From Dysosmobacter acutus (GTDB lineage Bacteria; Bacillota; Clostridia; Oscillospirales; Oscillospiraceae), in contig NZ_JAHLQN010000001.1 in assembly GCF_018919205.1 (NCBI RefSeq), positions 1,922,001-1,986,000 of the forward strand: a DNA stretch of 64,000 nt, written 5' to 3'. The notes beneath the pieces are model-generated. The model had not been told where the DNA came from and made no database searches. It saw only the letters and a program-made list of their open reading frames with translations. Both the position numbers and the translations under genes were made by a program. Shown here piece after piece: positions 44,044-53,454 of the stretch (position 1 is its first letter; each line of letters begins with the position of its first letter).

Positions 44044-45081
44044 ATGACAAAGCAGCTTCAAGTGGGCAATGTGTTGGTGGGCGGCGGCGCGCCGGTGTCC
44101 ATCCAGTCCATGTGCAACACAGATACCCGCGATGTGGAGGTCACGGTGGCCCAGATCCATCGTTTGGAGGAGGCAGGATGTGAGATCATCCGCGTGGCCA
44201 TTCCCGACGAGGCCGCGGCCAGGTCGGTGGACCGGATCAAGGAGCAGATATCCATTCCGCTGGTGGCCGACATCCACTTCAACTACCGCTATGCCCTGGA
44301 GTGCGCCCGGCGGGGCGTTGACGCCATCCGAATCAACCCGGGCAATATCGGCGGCGGGGAGAAGGTACGGGCGGTGGCGGAGCTCTGCCGTCAGAAGGGA
44401 ATTCCCATCCGCATCGGAGTCAATGGAGGCTCCCTTGAAAAGGAGCTGCGCCAAAAATACAACGGCGTCACCGCCGAGGCGCTGGTGGAAAGCGCCATGG
44501 GGCATGTGGCGCTGCTCAACCAATTTGACTTTGACGACATCTGCATCAGCGTCAAATGCTCCGACGTGCCCCTGACCATGTCCGCCTACCGGCTGCTCAG
44601 CGAGCGGACGGACTACCCGCTGCACCTTGGAGTCACGGAAGCGGGCACGCCCTCTATGGGAATGGTAAAATCCGCCATCGGCATCGGCGGACTGCTGTGC
44701 CTTGGCATCGGGGACACCATCCGGGTGACGCTGACCGCGGACCCGGTGGAGGAGGTCTACGCGGCCCATAAGATTCTCAGAGCCGCCGGACTGCGCGCCT
44801 CCGGCGTCAATCTGATCGCCTGCCCCACCTGCGGACGCACCCGGATCGACCTGATCCCGATTGCGGAGGAGGTGGAGCGGAGGCTGCAAAACTGCCGGAA
44901 AAACATCACCGTGGCGGTGATGGGCTGCGCGGTCAACGGGCCAGGGGAAGCCTCGGCCGCGGACATCGGAATTGCCGGGGGCAATGGGGAGGGAATCCTA
45001 TTCCGAAAAGGAAAACTGCTTTACAAGGTTCCTCAGGAACAGCTGGTGGACGCCCTGATGAAAGAGATTGAACTGCTGTAA
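44044..45081 (+). CDS. ispG: 4-hydroxy-3-methylbut-2-enyl diphosphate synthase (ferredoxin/flavodoxin)
   Basis: A 345-residue GcpE enzyme with a 4Fe-4S cluster held by cysteines in CPTCGRTRID and in AVMGCAVNGPGEA. The N-terminal TIM-barrel part has VGGGAPVSIQSMCNTDTRD and LVADIHFNYRYAL. It reduces methylerythritol cyclodiphosphate in the second-last MEP step and needs a reduced flavodoxin or ferredoxin. GAGGTG precedes the ATG by 6 bases. Confidence 0.96.
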   Translation: MTKQLQVGNVLVGGGAPVSIQSMCNTDTRDVEVTVAQIHRLEEAGCEIIRVAIPDEAAARSVDRIKEQISIPLVADIHFNYRYALECARRGVDAIRINPGNIGGGEKVRAVAELCRQKGIPIRIGVNGGSLEKELRQKYNGVTAEALVESAMGHVALLNQFDFDDICISVKCSDVPLTMSAYRLLSERTDYPLHLGVTEAGTPSMGMVKSAIGIGGLLCLGIGDTIRVTLTADPVEEVYAAHKILRAAGLRASGVNLIACPTCGRTRIDLIPIAEEVERRLQNCRKNITVAVMGCAVNGPGEASAADIGIAGGNGEGILFRKGKLLYKVPQEQLVDALMKEIELL

Positions 45082-45108
45082 CGACATCAATGCAAAAGAG
45101 GAAGATCA

Positions 45109-48100
45109 ATGGCTCAAAAGATCCCATTTTTTGATATGTTTGCCGACCTGACGCCGCCCCGGGAGCTTCACCTGAAGCTCTATGGCTCCTATCTGAGCGG
45201 CGCGGTCATGGACCGGTCCCTGCGGAGCATCACCCTCCAGCTGGTGACGGAGGTGGAGCTGTGCGGAAAGGAGGTCTCCGACCTTCAGGAGATGATCGCC
45301 GGAGTCTACGGATTCAGCAAGGTGAAAATCGACGCCTCCTGCCAGCGCCCAGCCCCGAAAGTGAGCGCCAAATCCGGCGGAAAAGGCGGAAAAGCGCCCT
45401 CTCAGATTCTCCTGGGCAGCGTCATCAAGGGAAGCCCCGTTCCCATGGAGGACCTGAACCCAAAGATGGGCACCGTCACCGTGGAGGGAAAGGTATTTTT
45501 TGCCGACTGCCATGAGACCCGCCGCCCCGGCGTATGGAGCCTGAGCTTTGACATGACTGATTTCCGGAATTCCATCACCGTTCGGAAGATGCTGCGGGAT
45601 CAGGAGGTGGAGCAGCTTAAGGACGCCATCTCGCCCGGGATGTGGCTGAGGGTTCAGGGGAAGATGGAGCTGACCTACGACGGCCGGGATGTGCAGCTCA
45701 ACCCCTACTGCATCAATGTGGTGGAGCACACCCAGCGGCAGGACACAGCGCCGGAAAAGCGGGTGGAGCTGCACCTGCATACCAAGATGTCCAATATGGA
45801 CGCGCTCACCGACACCAAGGAGGTGGTGAAGGAGGCCATCCGCTGGGGCCATAGCGCCATCGCCATCACCGACCACGGCGTGGCCCAGTCCTTTCCGGAA
45901 GCCGCCAAGGCGGCCGGGGACAAGATCAAGGTCATCTACGGCGTGGAAGGATACTTTGTCAACAACCTGGACGACCGCATCGCCGTCCACGGGACCCAGA
46001 GCTGCGCCTTTGACGGGGAGTTCGTCTGCTTTGACATCGAGACCACGGGACTGAAGGTGATGCAGGAGGCCATTACGGAAATCGGCGCGGTGGTGCTGCG
46101 AAACGGTGAGGTCTGTGAGAGTTTCCAGACCTTTGTCAACCCCAACCGCCGCCTGATGCCGGAGATCGTTGGCCTGACCGGGATCACCGACGACATGCTC
46201 AGGGACGCGCCGCAGCTCAAGGAGGCATTGAGCGCCTTTCTGGACTTTGTGGACGGGCGGCCCCTGGCTGCCCACAACGCGGAATTTGACATCGGCTTCA
46301 TCCGGGAGGGCTGCCGGAAGGTGGGGCTTCCATTTCAGCCCACCTATGTGGACTCGCTGATCCTGGCGCAGAATCTGCTGCCGGAGCTGGGGAAATACAA
46401 GTTGGACATTGTGGCCGAGGCGCTGAAGCTGCCGGCCTTTAATCACCACCGGGCCAGCGATGACGCGGCCACGGTGGCCTACATGCTCATCCCCTTCTTT
46501 GAGATGCTGAAAGGGAAGGGCCTCGGCGACATCCAGGAGGTAAACGGCGAGATGGCCAGACTGCGGCCCCTGGGGAAGAAGGTCAACCGCCAGCCCAAGC
46601 ACATCATTCTGCTGGCTAAGAACAAGGCGGGGCTCAAGAACCTCTATCAGCTGATCTCCGCCTCCAACCTCAAATACTTTAAGCGTGTGCCCACCATTCC
46701 AAAGAGCGAGCTGATCGCCCACCGGGAGGGTCTCATCATCGGCTCCGCCTGCGAGGCGGGGGAGCTGTTCCGGGCCGTGGTGGACCACAAGGACTGGGAC
46801 GAGCTCAAACGGATCGCCTCCTTCTACGACTACCTTGAGATTCAGCCTCTTTGCAACAACCAGTTTATGCTGCGCAACGGAACCGTGCGGACGGAGGAGG
46901 AGCTGCGGGAGTTCAACCGCACCATCTGCCGGCTGGGCGAGGAATTGGGCAAGCCCGTCTGCGCCACCGGCGACGTCCACTTTCAGGAGCCGGAGGACGA
47001 GGTATACCGCCACATTTTGCTGGCGTCCAAGAAGTTCCCGGACGCCAACGAACCCCTGCCCATCTACTTCAAGACAACGGACGAGATGCTGACGGAGTTT
47101 TCCTATTTGGGTGAGGAGAAGGCCCTTGAGGTGGTGGTGAAAAACCCCCAGGCCATTGCCGACCAGGTAGAGGTCATTGAGCTGCTGCCCAAGGGCCAGC
47201 TGTTCCCGCCCCGGCTGGAAAACTCCAAGGAGGATTTGAACCGCCTGGTCTGGGAGAAGGTGCACGCCCTCTACGGCGAGGATCCGCCCCAGCTGATTGT
47301 GGACCGCCTGAATGTGGAGCTGGGCGGCATTCTTGGCAAGTATGACGTGGTTTACATGTCCGCCCAGAAGCTGGTCCAGCGGTCCTTGGAAAACGGCTAT
47401 CTTGTGGGCTCGCGAGGCAGCGTGGGATCGTCTCTTGTGGCCTATATGTCGGGTATTACGGAGGTCAACTCCCTGCCGCCCCACTACCGCTGTCCCAAAT
47501 GCAAACACTCTGAGTTCATCCAGGACGGCTCCTACGGCTGCGGCGCGGATATGCCGGACAAGGTATGTCCGGTCTGCGGAGAGCAGTATGTAAAAGACGG
47601 CTTTGACATCCCCTTTGAGACCTTTTTGGGCTTCGGAGGCGGCAAGGTGCCTGATATCGATCTGAACTTCTCCGGCGAGTACCAGGCCAAAGCCCACCGC
47701 CACGCCATTGAGATGTTCGGCGAGACCCAGGTGTTCCGGGCCGGAACCATTGGCACGCTGGCGGAGAAGACCGCCTACGGCTTCGTGAAAAAGTACCTGG
47801 AGGAAAACGGCATGAGCGCCGGCAGAGCGGAGGAGAACCGCCTAACCCTGGGCTGCGTGGGAACCCGCCGCACCACCGGGCAGCATCCCGGCGGGCTGGT
47901 GGTGGTGCCCGACGACATGGACATCGAGGACTTCTGCCCGGTTCAGCACCCGGCGGACGACCCCAACAGCGATACGGTCACCACCCACTTTGAATATCAC
48001 TGCATGGAGGACAACCTCCTGAAGCTGGACATGTTGGGACACGATGATCCCACCATGGTGCGCATGATGCAGGACCTGACCGGCGTGGACCCCCACGGCA

Positions 48101-49083
48101 TCCCCTTGGACGACCCGGACACCATGTCCATCTTCACCTCCAGCAGGGTGCTGGGGTATGAAAACGACGAAATCCTTGGCCCCACCGGCGCTGTGGCCAT
48201 TCCGGAGTTCAACACCCGTTTTACCCGCCAGATGCTGGTGGACACCCAGCCCAAGGACTTCAACACCCTTGTGCGGCTGTCCGGCTTCTCCCACGGCACC
48301 GACGTGTGGCTGGGCAACGCCCGGGAGCTGATCGTCAGCGGCACGGCCTCCGTTCTCGAGACGGTGGGCTGCCGGGATGACATTATGCTCTACCTGATCT
48401 CCAAGGGCCTGGAGGCCAAGATGTCCTTTAAGATCATGGAATCTGTCCGTAAGGGAAAGGTGAAGAAAAACGGCTTTGAGGACGGCTGGGTGGAGGCCAT
48501 GGAGTCCCACGGCGTGCCGGCGTGGTACATCGATTCCTTGGCCAAGATCGGCTACCTCTTCCCCAAGGCCCACGCGGTGGCCTACGTGATGATGGCCTTC
48601 CGAATCGCCTGGTACAAGGTTCATGAGCCGCTGGCCTTCTATGCCACCTTCTTCTCGGTCCGTGCAAAGGCCTTTGACGCGGAATACTGCTGCGCCGGGC
48701 TGGACGCGGTGAAGAAAAAAATCCGGGAGATTGAAAACAACAAGGACGCCACGGCGGTGGAGCAGGACCTGCTGACCACCCTGGAGGTGTGCTATGAGTT
48801 CTATCTCCGGGGCTTCCACTTTGACACCATCAACATCTATGAATCCGACGCCACCAAGTTCAAGGTGGTGGAAAAGGGGTTGCTGCCGCCCTTTACCTCT
48901 GTCCATGGACTGGGCGAGTCCGCCGCGCTGGACACCGTGGAAAAGCGGAGGGGAAAGCACTTCATCTCCATCGAGGAGTTCTCCATGTGCTGCAGCAAGC
49001 TGTCCAAGACCCATATCGAACAGCTGAGGGGACTGGGCGCGTTCGCGGGCATGGCGGAAACCAGCCAGATCACCCTCTTCTAA
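45109..49083 (+). CDS. polC: DNA polymerase III alpha subunit, PolC type
   Basis: A 1324-residue Gram-positive replicative polymerase with built-in proofreading. Order: short N-terminal region, OB fold (about 120-210), PHP domain first part with VELHLHTKMSNMDALTD (from about 219), DnaQ-type exonuclease with FDIETTGL (about 308), second PHP part, a cysteine-rich zinc site (CPKCKH...CPVCG, about 795-825), and the catalytic palm with PDIDLNFSGEYQ (about 848). It is about 110 residues shorter than Bacillus PolC, mainly at the N-terminus. Ends at a strong terminator. Confidence 0.97.
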   Translation: MAQKIPFFDMFADLTPPRELHLKLYGSYLSGAVMDRSLRSITLQLVTEVELCGKEVSDLQEMIAGVYGFSKVKIDASCQRPAPKVSAKSGGKGGKAPSQILLGSVIKGSPVPMEDLNPKMGTVTVEGKVFFADCHETRRPGVWSLSFDMTDFRNSITVRKMLRDQEVEQLKDAISPGMWLRVQGKMELTYDGRDVQLNPYCINVVEHTQRQDTAPEKRVELHLHTKMSNMDALTDTKEVVKEAIRWGHSAIAITDHGVAQSFPEAAKAAGDKIKVIYGVEGYFVNNLDDRIAVHGTQSCAFDGEFVCFDIETTGLKVMQEAITEIGAVVLRNGEVCESFQTFVNPNRRLMPEIVGLTGITDDMLRDAPQLKEALSAFLDFVDGRPLAAHNAEFDIGFIREGCRKVGLPFQPTYVDSLILAQNLLPELGKYKLDIVAEALKLPAFNHHRASDDAATVAYMLIPFFEMLKGKGLGDIQEVNGEMARLRPLGKKVNRQPKHIILLAKNKAGLKNLYQLISASNLKYFKRVPTIPKSELIAHREGLIIGSACEAGELFRAVVDHKDWDELKRIASFYDYLEIQPLCNNQFMLRNGTVRTEEELREFNRTICRLGEELGKPVCATGDVHFQEPEDEVYRHILLASKKFPDANEPLPIYFKTTDEMLTEFSYLGEEKALEVVVKNPQAIADQVEVIELLPKGQLFPPRLENSKEDLNRLVWEKVHALYGEDPPQLIVDRLNVELGGILGKYDVVYMSAQKLVQRSLENGYLVGSRGSVGSSLVAYMSGITEVNSLPPHYRCPKCKHSEFIQDGSYGCGADMPDKVCPVCGEQYVKDGFDIPFETFLGFGGGKVPDIDLNFSGEYQAKAHRHAIEMFGETQVFRAGTIGTLAEKTAYGFVKKYLEENGMSAGRAEENRLTLGCVGTRRTTGQHPGGLVVVPDDMDIEDFCPVQHPADDPNSDTVTTHFEYHCMEDNLLKLDMLGHDDPTMVRMMQDLTGVDPHGIPLDDPDTMSIFTSSRVLGYENDEILGPTGAVAIPEFNTRFTRQMLVDTQPKDFNTLVRLSGFSHGTDVWLGNARELIVSGTASVLETVGCRDDIMLYLISKGLEAKMSFKIMESVRKGKVKKNGFEDGWVEAMESHGVPAWYIDSLAKIGYLFPKAHAVAYVMMAFRIAWYKVHEPLAFYATFFSVRAKAFDAEYCCAGLDAVKKKIREIENNKDATAVEQDLLTTLEVCYEFYLRGFHFDTINIYESDATKFKVVEKGLLPPFTSVHGLGESAALDTVEKRRGKHFISIEEFSMCCSKLSKTHIEQLRGLGAFAGMAETSQITLF

Positions 49084-49085
49084 GG

Positions 49086-49120
49086 AAAAGGCAGCCGCTT
49101 ATCAAAAGCGGCTGCCTTTT
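49086..49120 (+). terminator. Terminator of the pyrH-polC run
   Basis: A 15-bp perfect stem (49086-49100 with 49106-49120) with an A-run before and TTTTT after. It can also serve the converging amidohydrolase gene. Confidence 0.92.
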
Positions 49121-49126
49121 TGACAG

Positions 49127-50755
49127 TTACCGGGAGTAGACGACCTTGCCGCCCAGAATGGTGTGATCCACCAAAATGTCCCGCAGCGCCTCGGCTTCCA
49201 CGGCAAAGGGGTCTTTGTCCAAAACCGCCATGTCCGCCAGCTTGCCCTCGGTGATGGTGCCCTTGCGATGATCCTCAAAGGCGGAGTAGGCGCCGTTGAT
49301 GGTGAAGATTTTCAGAGCCTCCTCCACCGTGACCGCCTGGTCGGCGTTCCAGGGCTCCGGAGGATTGTGATCCACATTGCGGCGGGTGACAATGGCGTAG
49401 ACGCCTTTAAAGACGTTTGGGGTTTCCACCGGGATGTCGGAGGAGCCGGTGATCACCACGCCAAGGTCGGTCAGCGCCCGCCAGGCGTGGCAGCTCTTTT
49501 CCCGCTCCTCGCCCACGCGGCTCGCCATCATGGGGATGTCGGTAGAGGTGGAGATGGGCTGGGTATTGATGATCAGGCCCATTTTTGCAATGCGCTTGTA
49601 CTGGTCCGGATGCCCCACAAAACAGTGCACGATCCGGTGGCGGTGGTCGGTTTTTGGCGATTCCTTCAAAACCCGCTCATAAGCGTTCAGCAGCATCTCA
49701 AGGGCGCCGTCGCCGATGGCGTGGATGCACACCTGCATCCCGGCATTGTGGGCGGTGAGGATATTCTGGTACAGCTCCTCAGGGGTGTAGTAATAGAGGC
49801 CTGTGTTGCCGGGATCGTCGCTGTAGGGCTCCAGCATCCCCGCCGTCCTGGCACCAAGGGTGCCGTCGGACCACTGCTTCATGGGGCCGATGCGGTAAAA
49901 ATCGTTTCCGTATCCGGTCCGCAGATCCGGGTGGCGCTCAAGGAACTCAGCGATATCTTCAGCCTTGGGCAGGGAGATTTTCTGATAAATGCGGACCGGG
50001 AGGCGGCCCTCGGCAATCAGCTCCTGGTAGGCGTTGTAGATATCGATGAAGTCCCCGCCATAGCCCAGGTCATAGGAGTCCTCGGTGTGGATGGAGGTGA
50101 CGCCGTAGCGCAGAAGGTCGCCGCCGCCGTCCACAATGGCCCGCTTGATCTCGCTTAAGTTCTGTTTGGCGGTCTTATTCTTCTTGAACCACTCCAGCGA
50201 CGCCTCGCGGATTACGCCGTTCGGCAGCCCGTCGCCGCCTAAGTCGAACTGGCCGCCTTCGATGTAGGTGTCCTTGCAAACGCCGACGCTCTCCAGCGCC
50301 GCCGTATTGGCAATGCCGATATGGCCGCAGGTGCGGATAATGAGGATGGGGTGGGTGCGGGAGACACGGTCCAGGTCATTTTTGTCCGGAAAGGTCTTCT
50401 CGCCGCTGAACAGGTTCTGGTTCCAGCCCCGGCCCAGGACCCAGGTCCCTTCAGGAATGCTGTGCTGGGCGATGAAGTCGGCGCAGCGGGAGACGATCTC
50501 CTCCTTGGAGCCCACTCCCTCTAAATTCACCGCGTTGATGGAGCAGCCATAGGCCACCAGATGGGTGTGGGTATCGATGAAGCCGGGGACCACTGCCCGG
50601 CCGCCAAGGTCCATCACCTGGGTGGAGCCGTCCGCCAGCGCTTCCACCTCTTCGTTTGTGCCCACCTTCATAATGGTGTCGCCCTGAACCGCCACCGCTT
50701 GGGCGATTTTGCCGTCCATGGTGTAGACGCGTCCGTTTTTCAGAATCAAATCCAT
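49127..50755 (-). CDS. Amidohydrolase, YtcJ-like
   Basis: A 542-residue amidohydrolase-3 family protein. It begins DLILKNGRVYTMDGKIAQAV and has the metal motif GFIDTHTHLVAYG, HTEDSYDLGYGGDF, QVCIHAIGDGAL, and GSDIPVETPNVFKGV. The YtcJ group hydrolyses N-substituted formamides or other amides; substrate is unknown here. AAAAAGGAGGT lies about 8 bases before the ATG. It is the only gene between the sigma-54 promoter at 50805-50819 and the polC terminator, so it should be the target of the adjacent activator. Confidence 0.9.
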   Translation of the reverse strand: MDLILKNGRVYTMDGKIAQAVAVQGDTIMKVGTNEEVEALADGSTQVMDLGGRAVVPGFIDTHTHLVAYGCSINAVNLEGVGSKEEIVSRCADFIAQHSIPEGTWVLGRGWNQNLFSGEKTFPDKNDLDRVSRTHPILIIRTCGHIGIANTAALESVGVCKDTYIEGGQFDLGGDGLPNGVIREASLEWFKKNKTAKQNLSEIKRAIVDGGGDLLRYGVTSIHTEDSYDLGYGGDFIDIYNAYQELIAEGRLPVRIYQKISLPKAEDIAEFLERHPDLRTGYGNDFYRIGPMKQWSDGTLGARTAGMLEPYSDDPGNTGLYYYTPEELYQNILTAHNAGMQVCIHAIGDGALEMLLNAYERVLKESPKTDHRHRIVHCFVGHPDQYKRIAKMGLIINTQPISTSTDIPMMASRVGEEREKSCHAWRALTDLGVVITGSSDIPVETPNVFKGVYAIVTRRNVDHNPPEPWNADQAVTVEEALKIFTINGAYSAFEDHRKGTITEGKLADMAVLDKDPFAVEAEALRDILVDHTILGGKVVYSR

Positions 50756-50777
50756 TCTCCAATACCTCCTTTTTCAT

Positions 50778-50791
50778 ACCGGATGTCCGGT
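50778..50791. promoter_or_regulatory. Palindrome near the start point of the amidohydrolase transcript
   Basis: ACCGGA-tg-TCCGGT is a perfect 6-bp-arm palindrome just downstream of the predicted start point. It repeats the TCCGGT core seen upstream of the other sigma-54 promoter. It may be an operator or a small leader hairpin. Confidence 0.4.
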
Positions 50792-50804
50792 CACAAGAAT
50801 ATAA

Positions 50805-50819
50805 GCAAATTTCGTGCCA
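50805..50819 (-). promoter_or_regulatory. Sigma-54 promoter for the amidohydrolase gene
   Basis: TGGCACG-AAAT-TTGC on the minus strand (50819 to 50805) matches the -24/-12 consensus exactly. The predicted start point is near 50793, about 38 bases before the ATG. Confidence 0.88.
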
Positions 50820-50887
50820 ATCTGTTGGCCTGAAGAATCAAGGAATGCAGGGGCCGGGGGGAAGGAAAGGCAAAGAATTTTACATCG

Positions 50888-50911
50888 GTAGGGCAAAAAA
50901 TTTTGCCCTAC
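50888..50911 (-). terminator. Palindrome at the end of the activator gene
   Basis: An 11-bp perfect inverted repeat (50888-50898 with 50901-50911) overlaps the stop codon of the activator. The T-run lies inside the stem and loop rather than after it, so termination is possible but not certain. Confidence 0.5.
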
Positions 50912-52236
50912 CCGATCTGGTATTTCTCCATTTTATACCGCAGGGTCTGGCGGGAGGTCTTCAGCAGACGGGCAGCGGAGGTGATGCTGCCCGTCGAGCG
51001 GAGGGCCTGCTCAATCAGCAGCTTTTCGTAGGCTCCCACGGCTTCCACAAGCGGCGTGCCGGTGCTGAGGCGGCGCTCCTCCTCCGCCGGGGAGTCGAAG
51101 AAATACTCCGGCAGGCTCTTGATGGTGATCTGGCCGCTGCATTCCACATTAAAAGCGTGCTCAATGACGTTGCGCAGCTCGCGGACATTGCCGGGCCAGG
51201 CGTGGCTCAAAAACGCATGGGAGGTCAGATCACTGAGGCCCTGTATGGAGCGGCCAAGCTCTAAGTTGAAGCGATCGATGAAGTGGGCGGACAGAGGCAG
51301 GATATCCTCTTTGCGCCGGCGCAGGGGAATAAGGGAAATGGGGACCACGCTGATTCGGTAGAAGAGGTCCCGGCGGAGTTTTCCGCTGCGCAGAACCTCC
51401 TGGGGGGACTCGTTCATAGCGCAGATCACCCGGGTGTCCACGGCGATGTCCCGGGTGCCGCCGACCCTGCGGAAGGTGTGCTCCTCCAACGCCTTGAGCA
51501 GTTTGGACTGGATGGAAAAGTCCATGGAGTTGATCTCGTCCAAAAAGAGCGTTCCGCCCTCCGCCAGTTCAAAGAGCCCTTTCTTTCGCTCCGCGCCGGT
51601 AAAACTGCCCTTTTCCGTGCCGAAAAAGAGGCTTTCCAGCAGCGTGTTCGGGATGGCGGCACAGTTCTGGGCGATGAAGGGCCGCTCCCTGCGGCTGCCG
51701 CTGGTGTGGATCGACTGGGCCACCAGTTCCTTTCCCGTGCCGGTTTCGCCGTAGATCAGGACCGGGGAACGGGTCTGGGCAATGCCCGCGATCTGAATCT
51801 TCAGCTCTTTCATCTGCTCGTTTTCCGTGATGATGTCGGAGAGCTGGTACAATCCGCCATCCTTTCCGGCGCTCTTTTCCCGCTTTGCGCCGTCCCCGTA
51901 ATAGGAAGAGGCGCAGAGGGCGCCGATCACCTTTCCCTCCACCACGATGGGAAGGGTGGTGCTGACAATATCCACCTGGTCGCCTTTGAAGTTCTTGAGA
52001 TGCTGGATGTCGTCAATCCGGGCGGATTTACTGTGCAGGCACCGCATGATGGTGCTGGTCTCCTCCGTCAGCGTGGGATAGAGCTCCAATATGTGCTTTC
52101 CCACTACCTCGGAGCACTGGTAATAGCGGTTATCGGACCACTTTCCGTACTCCACGTATCCATCCTTGTCACAAAAGATCAGGGCGTCGGCGTTTGCATA
52201 TAGGCCCACGGCCTGCTGCATGTAATTGATGAGCAT
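50908..52236 (-). CDS. Sigma-54-dependent transcriptional activator (PAS-AAA+-HTH), second copy
   Basis: A 442-residue enhancer-binding protein with the same build as the one at 19196: PAS-like sensor (about 10-125, starting MLINYMQQAV), AAA+ domain with GETGTGKE (about 162-169), GSFTGA (about 210), GGTLFLDEINSMDF, and a Fis-type HTH SAARLLKTSRQTLRYKMEKY at the end. It has no receiver domain. It lies directly upstream of the amidohydrolase on the same strand, with a sigma-54 promoter between them. The 218-base gap before it (52237-52454) gave no convincing promoter on either strand. Confidence 0.93.
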   Translation of the reverse strand: MLINYMQQAVGLYANADALIFCDKDGYVEYGKWSDNRYYQCSEVVGKHILELYPTLTEETSTIMRCLHSKSARIDDIQHLKNFKGDQVDIVSTTLPIVVEGKVIGALCASSYYGDGAKREKSAGKDGGLYQLSDIITENEQMKELKIQIAGIAQTRSPVLIYGETGTGKELVAQSIHTSGSRRERPFIAQNCAAIPNTLLESLFFGTEKGSFTGAERKKGLFELAEGGTLFLDEINSMDFSIQSKLLKALEEHTFRRVGGTRDIAVDTRVICAMNESPQEVLRSGKLRRDLFYRISVVPISLIPLRRRKEDILPLSAHFIDRFNLELGRSIQGLSDLTSHAFLSHAWPGNVRELRNVIEHAFNVECSGQITIKSLPEYFFDSPAEEERRLSTGTPLVEAVGAYEKLLIEQALRSTGSITSAARLLKTSRQTLRYKMEKYQIG

Positions 52237-52454
52237 GGAACTCTCCTACCTTCCGCATAAAACTGGTGCGCGGAGAAACAAAGCTTATTTTAATATTGTA
52301 GCTAAGAAAAGCGGGGAAAGCAAGGGAGCAAAAAAATTCTATGAAACTGAAAGAAATGTGGTATTTGCAATAGCGAGTATCCGGTTTTAGAGGTAAAATC
52401 AAAACAACAATAAGGCCCCGAACGGCCCAATTCAAAACGAAGGAGATTGTAACA

Positions 52455-52967
52455 ATGATGAACGAAACAGTATCCAAACTGCTCAATCAGCAGGTGAACA
52501 AGGAGTTCTATTCCGCCTATCTCTATCTGGATTTTTCCAATTACTATGAACGCCGCGGCCTGGACGGCTTTGCCAACTGGTACAAGGTGCAGGCCCAGGA
52601 GGAGCGGGATCATGCCATGCTCTTCTATCAGTATCTCCAGAACAACAACGAGCTTGTGACGCTGGAGGCCATTGACAAGCCGGACAAGGTGTTCAGCGAC
52701 GATATGGCTCCGCTGAAGGCCGCGCTGGAGCATGAGATCTACGTCACCAGCCTCATCAACGACATCTATGCGGCGGCCTATGAGGTGAAGGATTTCCGCA
52801 CTATGCAGTTTTTGGATTGGTTTGTCAAGGAGCAGGGCGAGGAGGAGACCAACGCCAACGACCTGATCTCCAAAATGGAGCTATTTGGTTCCGATCCCAA
52901 GAGCCTCTACATGCTCAACAGCGAGTTAGCCGCCAGAGTGTACGCGGCCCCATCCCTGGTGCTGTAA
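52455..52967 (+). CDS. Ferritin
   Basis: A 170-residue non-haem ferritin. Ferroxidase ligands are visible: Glu in NQQVNKEFYSAYLYL, Glu and His in QAQEERDHAM, Glu in ALEHEIYVT and the EQGEEE segment near 128-133. It forms a 24-mer iron store and detoxifies iron with peroxide or oxygen. GAAGGAG lies 8 bases before the ATG; the second Met is possible. It is monocistronic with its own terminator. Confidence 0.95.
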   Translation: MMNETVSKLLNQQVNKEFYSAYLYLDFSNYYERRGLDGFANWYKVQAQEERDHAMLFYQYLQNNNELVTLEAIDKPDKVFSDDMAPLKAALEHEIYVTSLINDIYAAAYEVKDFRTMQFLDWFVKEQGEEETNANDLISKMELFGSDPKSLYMLNSELAARVYAAPSLVL

Positions 52968-52997
52968 GCGGCTGCGAACGCTTCCAAAGGCATAGAA

Positions 52998-53032
52998 AAA
53001 GCCCCGCGCACGTCATTCGTGCGCGGGGCTTT
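52998..53032 (+). terminator. Bidirectional terminator after ferritin
   Basis: A perfect 15-bp GC-rich stem (52998-53012 with 53018-53032) with A-run and T-run flanks, between converging genes. Confidence 0.92.
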
Positions 53033-53037
53033 CGTTT

Positions 53038-53430
53038 TTATCCCTTTTTGAGCTTTGCGTTGCACTTGGTGAGGAAGCGTTCGCTGGCGATGACAGCCCG
53101 CTGATGGGTGCCCTGGCCGATCAGGCCCAGCTCGTCGTAAGCCATCACTTTGAACTCCACCATCTTGGCGTCCGCCGCGATGATCTCCGCCTCCGCCCGC
53201 ACCTTCATTCCGATGGGGGTCGGCGAGTCATGGGAGACGTTCAGATGGGTGCCCACAGAGCCCTGCCCCTCTTCAAGAAACGGCTGGAGGCACTGCATGG
53301 CCGCGCTTTCCATCATGGCCAGCATGAACGGAGTGCCGAACACGGGCAGAGCCCCGGAACCTGCGGCGGCGGCGGACATTTGGTCCGTCACAACTGCTTC
53401 CACTGTAAACTTAGAACCGATTTTAGTCAC
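53038..53430 (-). CDS. Hotdog-fold thioesterase (fluoroacetyl-CoA thioesterase-like)
   Basis: A 130-residue single hotdog domain with FGTPFMLAMMESAAMQCL (the central helix with its catalytic Glu), GSVGTHLNVSHDSPTPIGMK and FKVMAYDELGLIGQGTHQRA, cut into short landmarks. It resembles the FlK-like thioesterases; the Thr-Glu-His set TP...ME...H is present. The usual role is cleavage of small acyl-CoAs. The start is taken as GTG 53430, which has GAGGTG 6 bases upstream; the GTG three codons earlier sits inside that ribosome site. It precedes potD by a short gap but may be a separate unit. Confidence 0.82.
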   Translation of the reverse strand: MTKIGSKFTVEAVVTDQMSAAAAGSGALPVFGTPFMLAMMESAAMQCLQPFLEEGQGSVGTHLNVSHDSPTPIGMKVRAEAEIIAADAKMVEFKVMAYDELGLIGQGTHQRAVIASERFLTKCNAKLKKG

Positions 53431-53454
53431 AATTGACACCTCGCTCCCATAAAA

